A DNA stretch of 64,000 nucleotides, taken from NCBI RefSeq assembly GCF_010365285.1, contig NZ_CP048286.1, forward strand, positions 5,179,501-5,243,500, read 5' to 3'. Numbering within the stretch: the first letter of the stretch is position 1; each line of letters opens with the position of its first letter. Below, in pieces: positions 60,592 to 64,000 of the stretch. Under the pieces are notes generated by a model. It was not told where the DNA came from. It ran no database searches and was given only the letters and a program-made list of their open reading frames with translations. The translations under genes and the position numbers were made by a program. The DNA is from Paenibacillus rhizovicinus. GTDB lineage: Bacteria > Bacillota > Bacilli > Paenibacillales > Paenibacillaceae.

Positions 60592-62288
60592 AGCGGGCGA
60601 TTACGGGACTGCTCAACCGGCTGCGGTTTAAGCAGAAGCTGTTCTTATCCTACCTGGTCGTCATCATCATCCCCATTCTCGTTCTCGGTGTTTACGCTTA
60701 CAATCAGTCCAAGGAAATGCTGCGGATTCAGGGCATTCAAGGCATCGTGAAGAACGTGGATACGATATCCGGCAGCATCGACGGCTCGGTCGAGCGCTAC
60801 AATCACGCGGTTCAGTCCATCGTGCTCAACAAGACGTTCCAGAAGATCGTGACGAACGATTACAGCGATTTGGTCAATCTCTCTTATGATCTGCAAGAGT
60901 ATTTGACGCCGTATTTCAACATGATGGTCATGCTCGATCAGGAAATCGACGACGTCAAGTTCTACACGCAGACGTACGTGCCGGAGTACGGCGATTCGGT
61001 GCAGTCGGCCGACCGGGTCAAGGACGAAGACTGGTATCAGTCGGCCTTGAAAGGCAAGGGCAGCCAGTGGTTCTCCGATAACGGCTTGATCGTGGTTGCC
61101 GCGTTCCCGAGATTCTTCTCCGACAAAGCGACCAATCTCGTCTATATGCGGATCAACGAAGCCAGCATGTTCAAGAACGTGGCAGCGCTTGCGAAGGACG
61201 GTACGGTCGCCATTACCAACGACCGCGGAGACGTCATCTATTCGAACCAAGGCGCCACGGGAGAGCGGTTGGAAGCCGGGCAATTGCAGGGCATGAAAGA
61301 AGGCGCGATCCGTATCGGCGGCATCGAATCGTATCTGGTGAAGAAGACGGTCAAGCAGACGGGCTGGACGATTTACTTCATCGTGCCCGCCAAGGAGCTG
61401 TCCCGGAACGCGGGTTCCATCATCAATGCGACGCTCATCGTCATCGCGGGCTGCATCGTCATCGTGCTGATCATGATTTGGATGTTCTCCAAGACGATGA
61501 TCCGCAGGATCTATGCCTTGAATTCGGTCATGAAGCGGGTAGAAATCGGCGATTTGAGCATACGCATCCGCAGCGAGTCCAAGGACGAAATCGGCGAACT
61601 GACGAATCGGTTCGGCAGCATGCTCGCGCGTCTCAACGATCTCATCGACGAGCTGTTCCGCAACAAGATCGTGCAGAAGGAAGCGGAATTCAAAGCGCTG
61701 CAGTGGCAGATGAATCCGCATTTTCTCTACAACACGCTGTCGTTCATCAATTGGAAGGCGCTGCGAAGCGACGACGCCGACATCAGCCGCGTCGTTACGA
61801 CGCTCTCCAAGTTTTACCGGACGGGGCTTAACCGGGGCAATAACATGATTCCGGTGCGAGACGAGCTGGAGCACGTCAAGTCTTATATCGAAATCATTCA
61901 AACGATGAAGGATCACAGCTTCGACGTGGAATACGATATCGATGAAGCCGTGTTCGGCCATACGACCATCAATTTCATCCTGCAGCCGCTAGCCGAGAAC
62001 GCGATCATGCACGGTATCGCTCGGAAAGAATCCGGAAGAGGGCTGCTGCGCATATCCGCGAAGCTGTCCAACGGCAAGGTCGTCTTCCAGGTTCAAGACA
62101 ACGGGATCGGAATGCCCCTGGAGACGGCGAATACGCTGCTGCAGAACGATTCCTCGGGCTACGGCATGAAGAACGTCAATGAACGGCTGCGGCTGAAATA
62201 CAGCTCCGATTACAGCTTTACGGTGGAAAGCGCGGTTGACCGCGGCACGCAAATGAGTATCGTCATTCCCGCATATCTACAGTCCTGA
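60588..62288 (+). CDS. YesM-type sensor histidine kinase
   Basis: A 566-residue kinase. TM1 (KLFLSYLVVIIIPILVLGVYAY) at about 14-37, an extracytoplasmic sensor of some 240 residues, TM2 (TLIVIAGCIVIVLIMIWMF), a HAMP region (YALNSVMKRVEIGDLSIRI), His in WQMNPHFLYNTLSFINW, and HATPase boxes VENAIMHGIARKESGRG and VQDNGIGMP. Starts in the stop region of the regulator gene (ATGA). A terminator follows, so the importer genes downstream have their own promoter or read-through. Confidence 0.92.
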   Translation: MKRAITGLLNRLRFKQKLFLSYLVVIIIPILVLGVYAYNQSKEMLRIQGIQGIVKNVDTISGSIDGSVERYNHAVQSIVLNKTFQKIVTNDYSDLVNLSYDLQEYLTPYFNMMVMLDQEIDDVKFYTQTYVPEYGDSVQSADRVKDEDWYQSALKGKGSQWFSDNGLIVVAAFPRFFSDKATNLVYMRINEASMFKNVAALAKDGTVAITNDRGDVIYSNQGATGERLEAGQLQGMKEGAIRIGGIESYLVKKTVKQTGWTIYFIVPAKELSRNAGSIINATLIVIAGCIVIVLIMIWMFSKTMIRRIYALNSVMKRVEIGDLSIRIRSESKDEIGELTNRFGSMLARLNDLIDELFRNKIVQKEAEFKALQWQMNPHFLYNTLSFINWKALRSDDADISRVVTTLSKFYRTGLNRGNNMIPVRDELEHVKSYIEIIQTMKDHSFDVEYDIDEAVFGHTTINFILQPLAENAIMHGIARKESGRGLLRISAKLSNGKVVFQVQDNGIGMPLETANTLLQNDSSGYGMKNVNERLRLKYSSDYSFTVESAVDRGTQMSIVIPAYLQS

Positions 62289-62304
62289 ATATCCATTTCG
62301 TGCC

Positions 62305-62334
62305 GAGCTTGTCCCTTGCGGGGCAGGCTTTTTC
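62305..62334 (+). terminator. Terminator after the sensor kinase gene
   Basis: AGCTTGTCCC pairs (with G-T pairs) with GGGGCAGGCT around TTGC, followed by TTTTT. Confidence 0.7.
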
Positions 62335-62457
62335 TGTTTGTTCAATGTTCGTAGAAAAACGAAAGCATTCCAAAATATTTGATAATTTCATCCGAAGCGG
62401 CCTTTGTTATAGTTTGGTTAAGGGAATTGAGAACGCATACATAAGGGGGTGCCGAGC

Positions 62458-63438
62458 ATGAACGACACCGTAATCGTCAGCGGCGCGGAAGCGCGGCTTG
62501 CAGGCAAGAAGCGGGACAAAGCGATGCTCAGACGATCGAAGATGAAAAAAATCAAGCAATATCGCGTGCTGCTTCTAATGATGGTCCCGGCGATCGTTTA
62601 CTACGTCGTTTTCCAATACTTGCCGATGTACGGCGTGCTGTTGGCCTTCAAGGATTTTAAGATTTTGAAAGGGATCATGGGCAGTCCGTGGGTGGGACTC
62701 GATCTGTTCCGCACCATCTTCCACGACGACTATTTCTACACGGTGCTCAAGAATACGCTCATCATCAGCTTATACAAGCTCTTGTTCGGCTTCCCGGTTC
62801 CGATCGTCTTCGCGCTTCTGCTCAGCGAAGTGACGAACGGCAAATATAAACGGGTCGTCCAAACCGTGACTTACTTGCCCCATTTTATTTCCTGGGTCGT
62901 GCTGGCCGGCATCTTCTTCTCCTTCTTCTCGCTGGAGGGCCCGCTTAACACGATCATCCGCTTCTTCGGCGGCAACCCGGTGCTGTTTCTGGCCGATGCC
63001 GGCTACTTCCGCTCCATTCTCGTCATCACCGGCATCTTTCAAAGCTTCGGCTGGGGCTCCATCATTTACTTCGCGGCGTTATCGAACATCGACCCGCAGC
63101 TGTACGAAGCGGCGATCATCGACGGCGCGGGACGGTTCAAGCGGATGTTCTACATCTCGATTCCGATGCTCGTCCCGATCATTGCCATCATGCTGATCCT
63201 CTCGATGTCCGGCGTGCTGGATGCGGGCTTCGACCAAATCTTCAACATGTACAACACGCAGGTATACAACGTCGCCGATATCATCGACACCTACGTCTAC
63301 CGCAAGGGGATCGTCGAAATGAGCTACAGCTACGCAACGGCGGTCGGGCTGTTCAAATCGGTCGTTGCCTTGATTCTCATCTTCATCGTCAATCGGATCG
63401 TGAAGCTGATCGGCGGCAAGGACCACGCCTTATGGTAG
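62458..63438 (+). CDS. Sugar ABC transporter permease, LplB type
   Basis: A 326-residue permease with about six helices. YRVLLLMMVPAIVYYVVFQYL begins the first helix; YGVLLAFKDFKILKGIMGSP is the LplB phrase; the EAA loop reads QLYEAAIIDGAGRFKRMFYIS. An unusual basic N-terminal head of about 30 residues (KKRDKAMLRRSKMKKIKQ) precedes the membrane part. ATG 62458 has AAGGGGG 8 bp upstream, preferred over GTG 62449. No binding protein precedes it; one may follow outside the window. Confidence 0.92.
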   Translation: MNDTVIVSGAEARLAGKKRDKAMLRRSKMKKIKQYRVLLLMMVPAIVYYVVFQYLPMYGVLLAFKDFKILKGIMGSPWVGLDLFRTIFHDDYFYTVLKNTLIISLYKLLFGFPVPIVFALLLSEVTNGKYKRVVQTVTYLPHFISWVVLAGIFFSFFSLEGPLNTIIRFFGGNPVLFLADAGYFRSILVITGIFQSFGWGSIIYFAALSNIDPQLYEAAIIDGAGRFKRMFYISIPMLVPIIAIMLILSMSGVLDAGFDQIFNMYNTQVYNVADIIDTYVYRKGIVEMSYSYATAVGLFKSVVALILIFIVNRIVKLIGGKDHALW

Positions 63439-63469
63439 CCCAAGCGATAGCGAAAGGAGGAATGGAGCC

Positions 63470-64000
63470 GTGTTAAACGTTAAGAAAACGCCGGCGGACA
63501 GGTTGATCGATTTCGTGATTTATGCCGTGATGGCCGCCATCATGCTGATTACGCTCTATCCGTTCTGGACGCAGGTGGTCATCTCGCTGGACGGAGCGGG
63601 CGTCGACGGCGCCGCGTATGCTTCCGGAATCGTCTTGCTTCCCTCGAAATTGACGTTCGGAAGTTACAAGCTTGCTTTCAAATTCGACGCGATCTGGAAC
63701 GGTTACGCCTACACCGTGCTCCGTACGGTACTCGGGGTGCTGCTATCGATCGTCTTCACGTCGATTACCGCATATCCGCTCTCGAAGAGGGATTTGCCGT
63801 TCAACAAGTACTTCACCGGCATGATCCTGTTTACGATGCTGTTCGCCGGCGGAACGATTCCGTCCTATCTGCTGATCAAAGAGCTTCATATGATGAACAC
63901 GATCTGGGCGCTCGTCGTGCCGGGCATGATCGGGGCCTTCAATGTCCTCATCATGCGCAACTTCTTTCGGGCGATTCCGGAAGAGCTTGAAGAGTCGGCG
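63470..64000 (+). CDS. Sugar ABC transporter permease, YtcP/LplC type (cut by window end)
   Basis: A GTG start at 63470 with AAAGGAGG upstream opens a frame that runs to the window end (177 codons). It begins with LNVKKTPADRLIDFVIYAV and the helix MAAIMLITLYPFWTQVVISL. LPFNKYFTGMILFTMLFAGG is the LplC/YtcP signature; the EAA loop begins at the end (FRAIPEELEESA). Partner of the preceding permease. Confidence 0.88.
   Translation, partial: MLNVKKTPADRLIDFVIYAVMAAIMLITLYPFWTQVVISLDGAGVDGAAYASGIVLLPSKLTFGSYKLAFKFDAIWNGYAYTVLRTVLGVLLSIVFTSITAYPLSKRDLPFNKYFTGMILFTMLFAGGTIPSYLLIKELHMMNTIWALVVPGMIGAFNVLIMRNFFRAIPEELEESA

Noticed and set aside
60645-61961. 438-codon ORF antisense to the sensor kinase
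   Set aside because: Reverse frame of a gene with complete kinase motifs.
62340-62380. cre site before the last importer genes (GTAGAAAAACGAAAGCA)
   Set aside because: It lacks the TG at the left half-site and fails the consensus at several positions.

Overview
The window reads as chromosome of a Gram-positive, spore-former-type Firmicute close to Paenibacillus or Cohnella (inference). Support: moderately GC-rich coding DNA, strong AGGAGG-type ribosome sites with frequent TTG/GTG starts, a cell-wall protein ending in S-layer homology (SLH) domains, an Amj lipid II flippase, a sn-glycerol-1-phosphate dehydrogenase of the EgsA/AraM type, YesM/YesN-type sensor and regulator pairs, and Lpl/Ytc-type sugar ABC transporters. 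No phage, integrase, transposase, CRISPR array, tRNA or rRNA was seen.

Layout. (1) 1-3774: housekeeping genes: a membrane-anchored unknown, three GNAT acetyltransferases, a HAD hydrolase and cysteine synthase. (2) 3791-5066: no genes. It holds a tandem array of 210/211-bp units, each with a long imperfect palindrome, followed by a symmetric four-box element. (3) 5174-12663: Amj, two glycosyltransferases, EgsA, a lipoprotein, a J-domain-like membrane protein and FabH with a FapR-type operator. (4) 13032-20795: a 2197-residue surface glycosidase (GH30 catalytic domain, CBM9-like and IPT modules, SLH anchor) and an AT-rich YdjC/ChbG deacetylase gene. (5) 20900-39207: a carbohydrate utilisation region. 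A YesN/YesM pair diverges from an ABC importer with two binding proteins, followed by an oxidoreductase, a DUF554 membrane protein, a Gfo/Idh/MocA dehydrogenase, NagA, a sugar isomerase/epimerase and a ROK kinase; then a PhyH-type dioxygenase, an AraC regulator and a sulfatase. (6) 39261-41340: a second four-box element and a secreted GH5 enzyme with duplicated binding modules and a cre site. (7) 41600-48949: an ArsR-type regulator and a complete peptide-type (Opp/Dpp) importer ending in a small unknown gene. (8) 49167-58766: a TetR regulator and a second complete Opp/Dpp-type importer in one operon with two formylglycine-type sulfatases, preceded by a promoter with an operator-like repeat and a leader terminator. 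(9) 59026-64000: another YesN/YesM pair and the two permeases of a further Lpl-type importer, the second cut by the window end.

How it may work together (inference). The bacterium appears to be a polysaccharide forager. Surface or secreted GH30 and GH5 enzymes release oligosaccharides. YesM/YesN pairs sense them and switch on dedicated importers. Cytoplasmic enzymes (NagA, ROK kinase, isomerase, dehydrogenases) process what look like amino sugars. Sulfatases without visible signal peptides remove sulfate from imported substrates. The most unusual items are the palindromic repeat array, the 50-bp-spaced four-box element present twice, and the peptide-type transporter plus double-sulfatase operon with its attenuator-like leader.
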